NCBI GenBank assembly: GCA_902362775.1
Contig: CABIXV010000002.1
Span: forward strand, 389,362 to 453,361
DNA from: Clostridiales bacterium
GTDB taxonomy: Bacteria; Bacillota; Clostridia; Oscillospirales; Oscillospiraceae
Direction: 5' to 3'
DNA length: 64,000 nucleotides
The notes under the pieces are model-generated. The model did not search any database and was not told the DNA's origin. It worked only from the letters and a program-made list of their open reading frames with translations. The position numbers and the translations under genes are program-made. Below, in pieces: positions 40,263-48,663 of the stretch (its first letter is position 1; every line of letters starts with the position of its first letter).

Positions 40263-41687
40263 ATGGGTGGTTTTTTTGGGGCCGTTTCCAAGCGGGACGT
40301 GACCCTCGATATCTTTTTCGGAGTGGACTACCACTCCCATCTGGGTACCCGCCGGGGCGGTATGTTGATCCATGACCCCCAGGACGGATTCCAGCGCCAG
40401 ATCCACTCCATCGAGAACACCCCCTTCCGCACCAAGTTCGAGAAGGATCTGTCTGACTTCCACGGTTGCAGCGGCATCGGCTGCATCAGCGATACCGATC
40501 CTCAGCCCCTGCTGGTCCGATCCCACTTAGGCCTGTACGCCATCACCACCGTGGGCATCATCAACAATGCCGAGGAGCTGATCCAGCAGTATTTCTCCGA
40601 CCACGGACATCAGTTTATGGCCATGAGCTCCGGCAAGGTCAACGCTACTGAGCTGACCGCGGCCCTCATCAATCAGAAAGATGATCTGGTGTCCGGTATC
40701 CTCCACGCCCAGGACGAAATCAAGGGCTCCATGACCCTGCTCGTCCTCACCGACAAGGGGGAGATCATCGCCGCCCGGGACAAGTTGGGCCGGCTGCCGG
40801 TCCTGGTGGGCCAGAACCAGGAGGGCTGTTGTGTGTCCTTCGAGTCCTTCGCCTACCATAAGCTGGGTTATGCCGACGCCTATGAGCTGGGGCCGAGAGA
40901 GATCGTGCGTATTACGGCTGACGGGTATGAAACCCTGTCCCCCGCCGGCGAGGAGATGAAGATCTGCGCCTTTTTGTGGACCTACTACGGCTACCCCAAC
41001 TCCAACTATGAGGGGAAAAATGTGGAGGTCATGCGCTATCAGAATGGCGAGATTATGGCCCGGGATGAGGTTCTCCACGGTCTTCTCCCAAAGGTGGACT
41101 ATGTGGCCGGTGTGCCCGACTCCGGCGTGCCCCACGCCATCGGCTATGCCAACCGCAGCGGCAAGCCATTTGCCCGCCCCTTTGTCAAGTATACCCCCAC
41201 CTGGCCCCGTTCCTTTATGCCCACCAACCAGGACGTCCGGAATCAGGTGGCCAAGATGAAACAGATTCCGGTACCCGAGCTCATTGAGGGCAAGAAACTG
41301 CTCTTCGTGGACGACTCCATCGTCCGGGGAACCCAGCTCCGGGAAACGGTGGAATTTCTCTATGAGTCCGGGGCGGAGGAGGTCCATATGCGCTCCGCCT
41401 GCCCCCCCATTATGTACAGCTGCAAATACCTCAACTTCTCCCGTGGCAACTCGGACATGGACCTGTTGGCCCGCCGTACGGTCCAGGAGCTGGAGGGGGA
41501 CGAGGGCCAGCTCCACCTGGAGGAGTACTCTGACGCCCGCACTGAACGAGGCCAGTGCATGCTCAAGGCCATCTGTGAGAAGCTCGGTTTTGACTCTCTC
41601 GGCTACCAGTCTCTGGATGGCCTGCTGGAGGCCATCGGTCTGGACCGGGACAAGGTGTGTACTTACTGCTGGAGCGGCAAAGAATAG
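40263..41687 (+). CDS. purF: Amidophosphoribosyltransferase PurF with degenerate glutaminase site
   Basis: A 474-residue PurF homologue. The phosphoribosyltransferase half is intact, with the PRPP loop LFVDDSIVRGTQ near residue 350. Four cysteines that match the [4Fe-4S] ligands of B. subtilis PurF are kept (KICAFLW, YSCKYL and CTYC at the C-terminus). The class II glutaminase half is not intact. Position 2 is Gly (MGGFFGAV) where mature PurF starts with the Cys nucleophile. RYST is replaced by ISDT, and HNGN by TVGI. It may use free ammonia, a partner subunit, or be regulatory. AAGGAG precedes the ATG. Confidence 0.88.
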   Translation: MGGFFGAVSKRDVTLDIFFGVDYHSHLGTRRGGMLIHDPQDGFQRQIHSIENTPFRTKFEKDLSDFHGCSGIGCISDTDPQPLLVRSHLGLYAITTVGIINNAEELIQQYFSDHGHQFMAMSSGKVNATELTAALINQKDDLVSGILHAQDEIKGSMTLLVLTDKGEIIAARDKLGRLPVLVGQNQEGCCVSFESFAYHKLGYADAYELGPREIVRITADGYETLSPAGEEMKICAFLWTYYGYPNSNYEGKNVEVMRYQNGEIMARDEVLHGLLPKVDYVAGVPDSGVPHAIGYANRSGKPFARPFVKYTPTWPRSFMPTNQDVRNQVAKMKQIPVPELIEGKKLLFVDDSIVRGTQLRETVEFLYESGAEEVHMRSACPPIMYSCKYLNFSRGNSDMDLLARRTVQELEGDEGQLHLEEYSDARTERGQCMLKAICEKLGFDSLGYQSLDGLLEAIGLDRDKVCTYCWSGKE

Positions 41688-41823
41688 GCGTCAGCACGCC
41701 ATCCCAACCGGAATGTGAAGTCAGAATGGCTCCGGTCCTGCCGGGCTGAACTCCACTGTTCCGTCTGGGGCGCACTCCACAATTCCTGACTTTTAAGTTC
41801 TAATTTGATCTGGAGGTCTGAAG

Positions 41824-42870
41824 ATGAAAAACTCCCACTCCGCTTCCTATGCCGCCGCCGGCGTAGACGTCACCGCTGGCTATGAGGCTGTTCAGCGCAT
41901 CAAGCCTATGGTGGAATCCACTTATATTCCCGGTGTCATGGGTACTCTGGGCGGCTTCGGCGGTATGTTTGCCCCCGACATGGCCGGCATGAAAAAACCA
42001 GTGCTGGTGTCTGGCACCGACGGCGTGGGCACCAAACTGCGGCTGGCCATGCTGCTGAACAAGCATGACACCATCGGCATCGACTGCGTGGCTATGTGCG
42101 TCAACGACATCATCTGCGGCGGCGCCTCTCCCCTGTTTTTTCTGGACTACATCGCCTGTGGCCGGAATGATCCCGCCCGTATTGCCGAGATCGTCGCCGG
42201 CATCGCCGAGGGCTGCCGCCAGTCTGAGTGCGCCCTGGTGGGCGGCGAGACCGCTGAACACCCCGGCGTCATGCCCGACGAGGACTATGACCTGGCCGGC
42301 TTCTCTGTGGGCATCGTGGACGAGGAAAATATCATTGACGGCAAGCGCCTGTCCACCGGCGACGTGCTCATCGGACTTGGCTCCACCGGCGTCCACTCCA
42401 ACGGGTTCTCTCTGGTCCGCAAGGTGCTGGATGTGGAGCACACTGACCTGACCTCCCCCATGGAGGAGCTGGGCGGCCGGAGCCTGGGCGAGACTTTGTT
42501 GGCCCCCACCCGCATCTATGTCAAGGCGGTCAAGGCTCTGCTGAAGGCCGGAGTAGATATTCACGCCATCAGTCATATTACCGGCGGCGGGTTCTACGAG
42601 AACGTGCCCCGAATGATGACGGACGGCCTCACCGCCCGCATTGATCTCAAGACCTTCCCCAAGCTGCCCATCTTTGATCTAATCCAGCGGAAGGGAAACA
42701 TCCCGGAGCGGGATATGTACAACACCTTCAACATGGGCCTGGGCATGATTCTGGCCATCCCCGCTGTTCAGGCGGAGCGGGCTCTCTCCACTCTGACGGA
42801 TGCGGGCGAGAATGCCTATCAGGTCGGCTCTGTGGTCTCTGGCAGCGACGGTGTGGAGTTAGTCAAATGA
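41824..42870 (+). CDS. purM: AIR synthetase PurM
   Basis: A 348-residue ATP-dependent cyclo-ligase that converts FGAM to AIR. Family motifs are SGTDGVGTKLRLAML near residue 60, GGETAEHPGVM near 140 and SHITGGGFYENVPRM near 255. GGAGGTCTGAAG precedes the ATG. It follows purF by 136 bp and overlaps purN by 4 nt. No purL, purS or purQ, which supply FGAM, is in the window. Confidence 0.96.
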   Translation: MKNSHSASYAAAGVDVTAGYEAVQRIKPMVESTYIPGVMGTLGGFGGMFAPDMAGMKKPVLVSGTDGVGTKLRLAMLLNKHDTIGIDCVAMCVNDIICGGASPLFFLDYIACGRNDPARIAEIVAGIAEGCRQSECALVGGETAEHPGVMPDEDYDLAGFSVGIVDEENIIDGKRLSTGDVLIGLGSTGVHSNGFSLVRKVLDVEHTDLTSPMEELGGRSLGETLLAPTRIYVKAVKALLKAGVDIHAISHITGGGFYENVPRMMTDGLTARIDLKTFPKLPIFDLIQRKGNIPERDMYNTFNMGLGMILAIPAVQAERALSTLTDAGENAYQVGSVVSGSDGVELVK

Positions 42871-43523
42871 AAAATATCGCGGTTTTGGTATCCGGGGGCG
42901 GCACCAATCTCCAAGCCCTCATCGACGCCCAGGGGCGGGGTGAGCTGATCAACGGTCGAATCACCGCTGTCATTTCCTCCACCCCCAGCGCCTATGCCCT
43001 GGAGCGGGCCAAGGCCGCCGGCATCCCCGGCTATGTGGCGGCCCGAAAGGACTACCCCTCCAGCCAGGCCATGACTGCGGCCCTGGTAAACAAGCTGAAG
43101 GGATTGGATATCGACCTGGTGGTATTGGCCGGCTTTATGGTCATTCTGACTGGCGAGATGGTCCGCGCCTTCCCCAACGCCATCCTCAATGTCCATCCCG
43201 CCCTCATCCCTTCCTTCGCCGGCCCAGGGTGCTACGGCCTCCATGTCCATGAGAAGGCCCTGGAGTATGGGGTCAAGCTGTCCGGCGCCACTGTCCACTT
43301 TGTCAGTGAGGAGTGCGATGGCGGCCCCATCGTCTCTCAAAAGGCGGTGGAGGTCCTCCCCGACGACACGCCGGAGGTACTCCAGCGGCGCATCATGGAG
43401 CAGTGCGAGTGGCAGCTGCTCCCCCAAGCCGTGTCCCTGTTCTGTCAGGACCGGCTAAAGGTGGAGGGGCGGACCGTCCGTGTTTTGGAGCATCCAGAAC
43501 ACGGAACGCGGAACGCAGAATGA
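42867..43523 (+). CDS. purN: GAR transformylase PurN
   Basis: A 218-residue folate-dependent formyltransferase that converts GAR to FGAR. The glycine-rich N-terminus VLVSGGGTNLQALID binds the phosphate. The active-site segment LNVHPALIPSF carries the catalytic Asn and His, and the Asp motif is EECDGGPIVSQ. The C-terminal EHPEHGTRNAE tail extends past the usual end. Its ATG overlaps the purM stop (ATGA). It ends the purE-purN run, and a separate promoter and ZTP riboswitch follow. Confidence 0.95.
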   Translation: MKNIAVLVSGGGTNLQALIDAQGRGELINGRITAVISSTPSAYALERAKAAGIPGYVAARKDYPSSQAMTAALVNKLKGLDIDLVVLAGFMVILTGEMVRAFPNAILNVHPALIPSFAGPGCYGLHVHEKALEYGVKLSGATVHFVSEECDGGPIVSQKAVEVLPDDTPEVLQRRIMEQCEWQLLPQAVSLFCQDRLKVEGRTVRVLEHPEHGTRNAE

Positions 43524-43525
43524 AT

Positions 43526-43554
43526 TTGCTTTTCTTACCCTTTTTTGCTACAAT
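43526..43554 (+). promoter_or_regulatory. Sigma-A promoter of the purO operon
   Basis: TTGCTT (43526-43531), 17-bp spacer and TACAAT (43549-43554), directly after purN and just before the riboswitch. Confidence 0.75.
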
Positions 43555-43560
43555 GTAACT

Positions 43561-43633
43561 GTGCGATATGACTGACGGTAAGTGGAAATGACCACGGGGA
43601 GTATCGCGTAATACAAGGCCGACCGTCTGGGCG
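43561..43633 (+). promoter_or_regulatory. ZTP (pfl) riboswitch
   Basis: The aptamer core is recognisable: AAGTGG-AAA-TGACCAC hairpin, the conserved GGGGAGTATC, and the downstream GCCGACCGTCTGGGC that forms the pseudoknot. ZTP/ZMP riboswitches sense AICAR-derived ZTP, a sign of 10-formyl-THF shortage (established). The 3' end GGGC is shared with the 5' arm of the terminator, so ligand binding should favour read-through. It precedes purO and AICAR formyltransferase, the step that uses ZMP. Confidence 0.92.
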
Positions 43634-43667
43634 CACCAATTCACAGAACTGGTGCGCCCTTTTTTTA
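43629..43667 (+). terminator. Expression platform terminator of the ZTP riboswitch
   Basis: A perfect 10-bp stem (43629-43638 with 43650-43659) with an 11-nt loop and eight T (43660-43667). The 5' arm overlaps the last four bases of the aptamer. Confidence 0.92.
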
Positions 43668-43685
43668 CAACAAAGGAGGAATACT

Positions 43686-44393
43686 GTGAAGACACATGAT
43701 CTGAAGGAGATCCTTTCCAACCATCCCTATCCTGGCCGCGGCATCGTCCTGGGCCGCACCGCCGACAACAGCAAGGCCGCCATCGCCTATTTCATTATGG
43801 GCCGCAGTGAGAACAGCCGCAACCGGGTTTTTGAGGAAACCGAGGACGGCATCCGCACCAAGGCATTTGACGAGAGCAAGATGGTGGACCCCTCTCTCAT
43901 TATCTACCATCCTGTGAGGGTGGTAAACGGGGCCACCGTAGTCACTAACGGGGACCAGACCGACACCATCCAGCGGTTCCTTCTGGATGGCAAGAGCTAT
44001 ATCGAGGCCCTTCGCACCCGCTGCTTTGAGCCCGATCCCCCCAACTACACCCCCCGCATCTCTGGTGTGGTGGAGGCCGACGGCAGTTATCAGCTATCCA
44101 TCCTGAAGTCGGCTGACGGTGATCCCAGCTGCAACCACCGCTACTTCTATGAGTACGACGCCCCTGTGGCCGGCACCGGCCACTTCATCCACACCTATCA
44201 GGAGAACCTGGACCCTCTGCCCTCCTTCGAGGGCGAGCCCCGGAAGGTGGCCATCGAGGCCCCGGACGCTCAGACCTGGGCGGAAGAGCTCTGGGCCAAC
44301 CTGAACCACGACAATAAAGTATCCCTGTTCGTCCAGTACATCGACCTGGCCAGCGGCGCCAGGGAGACCGTCATCATCAACAAGCATGGCTGA
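43686..44393 (+). CDS. purO: IMP cyclohydrolase, PurO-like
   Basis: A 235-residue protein of the archaeal-type IMP cyclohydrolase family (COG3363-like). It closes the second purine ring, FAICAR to IMP. Recognised from NHPYPGRGIVLGRT at the start, IMGRSENSRNRVF and YHPVRVVNGATVVTNGDQTD. It replaces the N-terminal MGS domain of bifunctional PurH. The start is a GTG at 43686 after AAAGGAGG. It is the first gene after the ZTP riboswitch, with the AICAR formyltransferase 27 bp downstream. Confidence 0.9.
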   Translation: MKTHDLKEILSNHPYPGRGIVLGRTADNSKAAIAYFIMGRSENSRNRVFEETEDGIRTKAFDESKMVDPSLIIYHPVRVVNGATVVTNGDQTDTIQRFLLDGKSYIEALRTRCFEPDPPNYTPRISGVVEADGSYQLSILKSADGDPSCNHRYFYEYDAPVAGTGHFIHTYQENLDPLPSFEGEPRKVAIEAPDAQTWAEELWANLNHDNKVSLFVQYIDLASGARETVIINKHG

Positions 44394-44420
44394 ACACCGC
44401 CAGAAAGGAAGTACGCTCAC

Positions 44421-45593
44421 ATGAATGAACTGGAACTGAAATACGGCTGCAACCCCAACCAGAAGCCCGCCCGCATCTTTATGGAGCAGGGCGATCTGCC
44501 CCTCAAGGTGCTCAATGGCAAGCCGGGCTATATCAACTTTATGGATGCTCTCAACTCCTGGCAGTTGGTGAAGGCTCTGAAGAAAGCCACCGGCCTGCCC
44601 GCCGCCGCCTCCTTCAAGCACGTCTCTCCCGCCGGAGCCGCCCTGGGCCTGCCCCTGTCCGATACCGAGCGGCACATCTATTTCGCTCCAGAAGGAGACC
44701 TGTCCCCTATCGCCTGCGCCTATATCCGGGCCCGAGGTGCCGACCGGCTGTGCTCCTTCGGGGACTGGGCCGCCCTGTCTGATGTGTGTGACGGAGACAC
44801 CGCCCGCTTCCTGGCCGCCGAGGTGTCCGACGGCGTCATCGCCCCCGGCTATACTGATGAAGCCCTGGAGCTCCTGAAAATGAAACGCAAGGGCGGCTAT
44901 AATGTGGTTCAGATCGACCCGGAGTACCAGCCCGCCCCTATTGAGCGCCGCAACATTTTCGGTATCACCTTTGAGCAGGGCTATAACGACCTGGATATCA
45001 GCGAGGAGATGCTCTCTAACCTGGTCACCGCAAACAAGGAGCTGTCCCAGCAGGCCAAAAACGATATGCTCCTGTCCCTCATCACTTTGAAGTACACCCA
45101 GTCCAACTCCGTGTGCTATGTCAAGGATGGCATGACCATCGGTGTAGGTGCCGGCCAGCAGAGCCGCATCCACTGCACCCGTCTGGCGGGCAACAAGGCG
45201 GATATCTGGTGGCTGCGTCAGCACCCCAAGGTTTTGGGGCTGCAGTTCGTAGACCACATCCGCCGCCCTGACCGGGATAACGCCATCGACATCTATATCT
45301 CCGACGAGCACGACGACGTGCTGGCCGAAGGCGTGTGGCAGAACACCTTCAAAGTGAAGCCCGATGTGTTGACAGAGCAGGAAAAGAAAGATTGGATCGC
45401 CCAGATGTCCGGCGTCACCGTGGGCTCCGACGCCTTCTTCCCCTTCGGGGACAACGTGGAGCGGGCCAGGAAGTCCGGTGTTCAGTACATTGCCCAGCCC
45501 GGCGGTTCCATCCGGGACGATCAGGTCATCGCCACGGCGGACAAGTACGGCATGGTCATGGCATTTACCGGAATCAGACTGTTCCACCATTAA
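44421..45593 (+). CDS. AICAR formyltransferase, stand-alone
   Basis: A 390-residue protein equal to the C-terminal AICAR transformylase half of PurH. It transfers a formyl group from 10-formyl-THF to AICAR (ZMP). The active-site motif FKHVSPAGAALG near residue 65 contains the catalytic Lys-His. Other motifs are YTQSNSVCYVKDGMTIGVGAGQQSR and SDAFFPFGDNVERA. It lacks the MGS/IMP cyclohydrolase domain of the usual 510-residue bifunctional PurH, and the adjacent purO supplies that activity. AAAGGAAG precedes the ATG. Confidence 0.93.
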   Translation: MNELELKYGCNPNQKPARIFMEQGDLPLKVLNGKPGYINFMDALNSWQLVKALKKATGLPAAASFKHVSPAGAALGLPLSDTERHIYFAPEGDLSPIACAYIRARGADRLCSFGDWAALSDVCDGDTARFLAAEVSDGVIAPGYTDEALELLKMKRKGGYNVVQIDPEYQPAPIERRNIFGITFEQGYNDLDISEEMLSNLVTANKELSQQAKNDMLLSLITLKYTQSNSVCYVKDGMTIGVGAGQQSRIHCTRLAGNKADIWWLRQHPKVLGLQFVDHIRRPDRDNAIDIYISDEHDDVLAEGVWQNTFKVKPDVLTEQEKKDWIAQMSGVTVGSDAFFPFGDNVERARKSGVQYIAQPGGSIRDDQVIATADKYGMVMAFTGIRLFHH

Positions 45594-45831
45594 GCGTTTT
45601 CAGTGGGGGCTTTACCCCTCTGGATACGGCGTCGGTTCTTAAGGGAGCCGCCGCCGATACCCCCTCGCCTTTTCAATGAAAAATATCGTTTTAACCGCCG
45701 CACGGCCAGGGGGCATAGTGTCCTGCGGCAAAATAAATTCGCCTTCGGACAGCATTAATATCCTTTCTGCCTTTGGTAGAAACTCCGCTAAACTGGATGG
45801 TCTATGGCCGCCCGTATGAAAGGAGCATATT
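45594..45831. other. Intergenic region before purD
   Basis: No supported gene. Two hairpins are visible: GGGG-CTTTA-CCCC near 45612-45624 and a longer imperfect GC stem near 45634-45661. A 47-codon ATG frame (45676-45819) has no ribosome site. An AAATAAATT string near 45734 resembles the loop of the hairpins found in the eno and gpmI elements. Confidence 0.5.
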
Positions 45832-47088
45832 ATGAAAGTTTTAGTCGTCGGCGGAGGCGGGCGTGAGCACGCCATCTGCTGGAAGCTGGCCCAGAGCCCT
45901 AGGGTCACGGAGTTATACTGCGCCCCCGGCAACGGTGGCATCGCCCAGGTGGCCAAGTGTGTCCCCATCAAAGCCACCGATGTGGAGGGCATGGTCCAAT
46001 GGGCCAGGGAGAACGCCATGGACTTTGTCATGGTAGCCCCGGATGACCCTCTGGCCCTGGGTATGGTAGACGCCCTGGAGGCGGCGGGCATCCGCGCCTT
46101 CGGCCCCCGTGCCAACGCCGCCATCATCGAGGCCAGCAAGGCCTTTTCCAAAGGGCTGATGAAGAAGTACCACATCCCCACCGCCAAATATGAGACCTTT
46201 ACCGACTTAGACAACGCCCTGTCCTATATTCGGGCGCAGGGGGCTCCCATCGTAGTCAAGGCCGACGGCCTGGCTCTGGGTAAGGGGGTAGTGGTGGCCG
46301 CCACTGTGGAGGAGGCCGAGGCCGCCGTCCGAGACATGATGGAGGGCAGAAAGTTCGGTGACTCCGGCTCCACTGTGGTCATCGAGGAGTGTATGGTAGG
46401 CCCTGAGGTCACTGTGCTGGCCTTCTGTGACGGGGAGCACCTGGTCCCCATGCTGTCCAGCCAGGACCACAAACGGGCCTATGACGGAAACCAGGGGCCC
46501 AACACCGGGGGCATGGGCGCCTTCTGTCCCTCTCCCAAGTACACCCCGGAGATTGCGAAGGAGTGCATGGACAAGATTTTTCTGCCCACTGTGGCTGCTA
46601 TGAAGGCGGAAGGGCGTCCCTTTAAGGGGGTCATCTACTTCGGCCTAATGCTCACCAAGGACGGCCCCAGAGTGGTAGAGTACAATGCCCGGTTTGGCGA
46701 CCCGGAGACCCAGCCCATCCTGTCCATGCTGGACAGCGACCTGCTGGACATCTTCGAGGCCTGTGTGGACGGCACCCTGGACCGGTGCGAAATCAAATGG
46801 AAGAAGGGCGCCGCCTGCTGTCTGGTGCTGGCCTCCGGAGGCTACCCGGTGAAATACCAGAGCGGTTACCCTATCTCCGGACTGGATGAGGCGGGCAGGC
46901 TGGCCACCGTATTCCACGCCGGCACAAAGATTGGCAAGGACGGCTCGATCCTCACCGCGGGCGGCCGTGTACTGGGGGTCACCACCACCGGGTCCAATCT
47001 GGAGGAGGCCATCTCTAGGGCCTATGAGGCGGCCAAGCCCATATCCTTCCGGGATATGCACTTCCGCACCGATATCGGGAAGGTATGA
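45832..47088 (+). CDS. purD: GAR synthetase PurD
   Basis: A 418-residue ATP-grasp ligase that joins phosphoribosylamine and glycine. The start KVLVVGGGGREHAICWKLA, the ATP-binding GAPIVVKADGLALGKGVVVA and the GPNTGGMGAFCPSP and EYNARFGDPETQP motifs identify it. AAAGGAG precedes the ATG. It is separated from the AICAR formyltransferase gene by 238 bp, so it may have its own promoter. It overlaps the following HAD gene by 4 nt. Confidence 0.96.
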   Translation: MKVLVVGGGGREHAICWKLAQSPRVTELYCAPGNGGIAQVAKCVPIKATDVEGMVQWARENAMDFVMVAPDDPLALGMVDALEAAGIRAFGPRANAAIIEASKAFSKGLMKKYHIPTAKYETFTDLDNALSYIRAQGAPIVVKADGLALGKGVVVAATVEEAEAAVRDMMEGRKFGDSGSTVVIEECMVGPEVTVLAFCDGEHLVPMLSSQDHKRAYDGNQGPNTGGMGAFCPSPKYTPEIAKECMDKIFLPTVAAMKAEGRPFKGVIYFGLMLTKDGPRVVEYNARFGDPETQPILSMLDSDLLDIFEACVDGTLDRCEIKWKKGAACCLVLASGGYPVKYQSGYPISGLDEAGRLATVFHAGTKIGKDGSILTAGGRVLGVTTTGSNLEEAISRAYEAAKPISFRDMHFRTDIGKV

Positions 47089-47750
47089 ACAAGAAAGAAT
47101 TGGAGGGCGTAGTATTTGACGCCGACGGCACCCTCTTTGACACCGAGCGTCTGGGTTACTGGGCCTGGGAGGAAGCCGGCCGGCAGATGGGTTGCCCTCA
47201 GGCGGCAGACTGCTATCCAGAGGTAGTGGGCCGGGGCCGCGGGGATGTGCTGGCCCTTCTGCCCCGGCTCTTGGGGCCTGACTTTCCTCACGAGCCCTTT
47301 ATGGAGCTCCGCTCCCGGTTAGCCACCGAGCGGATGGAGCGGGAGGGCGTCCCGGTCAAGGAGGGCGCCCGTGAGGTTCTGGAGTTTCTTCAATCACGGC
47401 AGATGCCCCTGGCGCTGGCAACCTCCACCTATTACGACCGGACCATGTACCGGTTGGAGCACTCCGGTCTGGGCCGATACTTCCAGGCCGTTGTGACCGG
47501 GGACCAGGTATCCAAGAGCAAGCCGGACCCGGAGATCTATCGGGTGGCCTGCCAGAGGCTGGGCGTCTCTCCGGCCAAGGCGGTTGCTGTTGAGGACTCC
47601 CCCAACGGTATCCGCTCCGCCCTCAGTGCGGGGATGACCGCTGTGATGATACCAGACCTGATCCCCTCTTCCCCTGAGTTGGATTCGCTGATCTGGAAAA
47701 AATTTGATGATCTGTCCAGCCTACTACACTATTTACAGCGAAAACTGTAA
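47085..47750 (+). CDS. HAD-superfamily phosphatase, beta-phosphoglucomutase-like
   Basis: A 221-residue HAD hydrolase of the subfamily with a helical cap after motif I. Motif I is VFDADGTLFDTE (nucleophile and general acid Asp). Motif II is the Thr/Ser in ALATST. Motif III/IV is KSKPDPEIYRVACQRLG and VEDSPNGIRSALSAGM. Substrates may be sugar or nucleotide phosphates. The ATG overlaps the purD stop, so it is coupled to purine synthesis, but this does not prove a nucleotide substrate. Confidence 0.9.
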   Translation: MNKKELEGVVFDADGTLFDTERLGYWAWEEAGRQMGCPQAADCYPEVVGRGRGDVLALLPRLLGPDFPHEPFMELRSRLATERMEREGVPVKEGAREVLEFLQSRQMPLALATSTYYDRTMYRLEHSGLGRYFQAVVTGDQVSKSKPDPEIYRVACQRLGVSPAKAVAVEDSPNGIRSALSAGMTAVMIPDLIPSSPELDSLIWKKFDDLSSLLHYLQRKL

Positions 47751-47790
47751 AAAAACACCCTTCTGTCCTGGTCGCTCCAGGGCAGAAGGG
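47751..47790. terminator. Hairpin after the HAD gene
   Basis: A 14-bp stem (47758-47771 with 47777-47790, one or two wobbles) directly after the stop codon. The T-tract (seven T) lies on the minus side, so it looks better as a leftward terminator; rightward it has no U-run. Confidence 0.55.
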
Positions 47791-48015
47791 GTATGCATCA
47801 TAGTTGGAAAGATAAGCAGTATGTTTCTCTCCGGATAGAAATATTTTGAAAAGGTGTACCTTTACAAATTTTTGCTCCACACCTTTCCAGTTCCTAAATA
47901 TATCACAAGGCACCTGATTGGGCAAGTTTTTTTCAACATTTTTCCATTTCCATCCCCTTTATAAAAGCACACCTTTTTAATTTTAAATCAGAGGATATTG
48001 AAAGGACTGTAAAAC

Positions 48016-48591
48016 ATGAAAAAACTTATCTCTATCGCGGCGGCACTGGCGCTCTCCCTCACTCTGGCCGCCTGTGGCACAGGCGGCACTCCCTCCACTG
48101 GCGGGACCGCTGACAGCAGCGGCAACGTACACGCGGAAGACGGCTATGGCGAGGGACGGATCGCGGACACTGTACACACTTATTTCTTTGATTATACGGT
48201 CAACAGCGCCCACATGGCCAAGGAGTACGAGGGATATCTCCCCGCTGAAGGCAATGAGCTTTTGGTGGCTGAGGTGACTGTAAAAAATACCAGCACCTCC
48301 AGCATTGAAATGTATGATACTGACTTCCAGGTCCAGTGGAACAGCGATGACGAGAACGCCTTCTGCTATCCCATCACTACTGACCCGGAGACGTTTGAGG
48401 AGTTGCCTCCTCTGACTGACGAGCAGCTCCCCGGTACTTACCCTCTGTCGGTGGACGAGGAAGTGACCGGCCTGCTGGTATACGAGGTACCCGCCGGCAA
48501 CCGGGATTTTTCCATTTCCTATTTGGAGCAGTTTGACGACAACTCTGAGGGCGATACCTTCTTCGTGTTCTTCACAGCGGAAGACCAATAA
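48016..48591 (+). CDS. Secreted lipoprotein of unknown function
   Basis: A 191-residue lipoprotein. The signal peptide ends in the lipobox LTLAAC (Cys about residue 20), followed by a Gly/Thr/Ser linker. The rest is an acidic, beta-rich, immunoglobulin-like domain containing ELLVAEVTVKNTSTSSIEMY and EVTGLLVYEVPAG. This pattern is like DUF4352-type telomere-repeat-factor-like extracellular domains. No ligand is known. AAAGGA precedes the ATG. Monocistronic with a bidirectional terminator. The AT-rich 265-bp region upstream holds no gene. Confidence 0.8.
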   Translation: MKKLISIAAALALSLTLAACGTGGTPSTGGTADSSGNVHAEDGYGEGRIADTVHTYFFDYTVNSAHMAKEYEGYLPAEGNELLVAEVTVKNTSTSSIEMYDTDFQVQWNSDDENAFCYPITTDPETFEELPPLTDEQLPGTYPLSVDEEVTGLLVYEVPAGNRDFSISYLEQFDDNSEGDTFFVFFTAEDQ

Positions 48592-48600
48592 GTGATATAT

Positions 48601-48637
48601 AAAGAGCCTGTGTCCCGTGGGACACAGGCTCTTTTTG
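48601..48637. terminator. Bidirectional terminator between lipoprotein and PFOR genes
   Basis: A perfect 15-bp stem (48601-48615 with 48620-48634) with a 4-nt loop. T-runs follow in both directions. Confidence 0.9.
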
Positions 48638-48663
48638 TTGTGGCAAGGATGTGCCGGGGATCT

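Noticed and set aside
41688..41823. Regulatory RNA in the purF-purM gap
   Set aside because: An imperfect inverted repeat (GTCAGAAT ... ATTCCTGAC) is visible, but there is no terminator or known aptamer pattern.
44094..45590. 498-codon frame antisense to AICAR formyltransferase
   Set aside because: A shadow of a conserved gene, with composition and lack of motifs like other antisense frames here.
45676..45819. 47-codon ORF just before purD
   Set aside because: Starts with ATG and fills the gap, but has no Shine-Dalgarno, no hydrophobic or conserved segment and an unusual composition. It could be looked at in relatives, but is not supported here.
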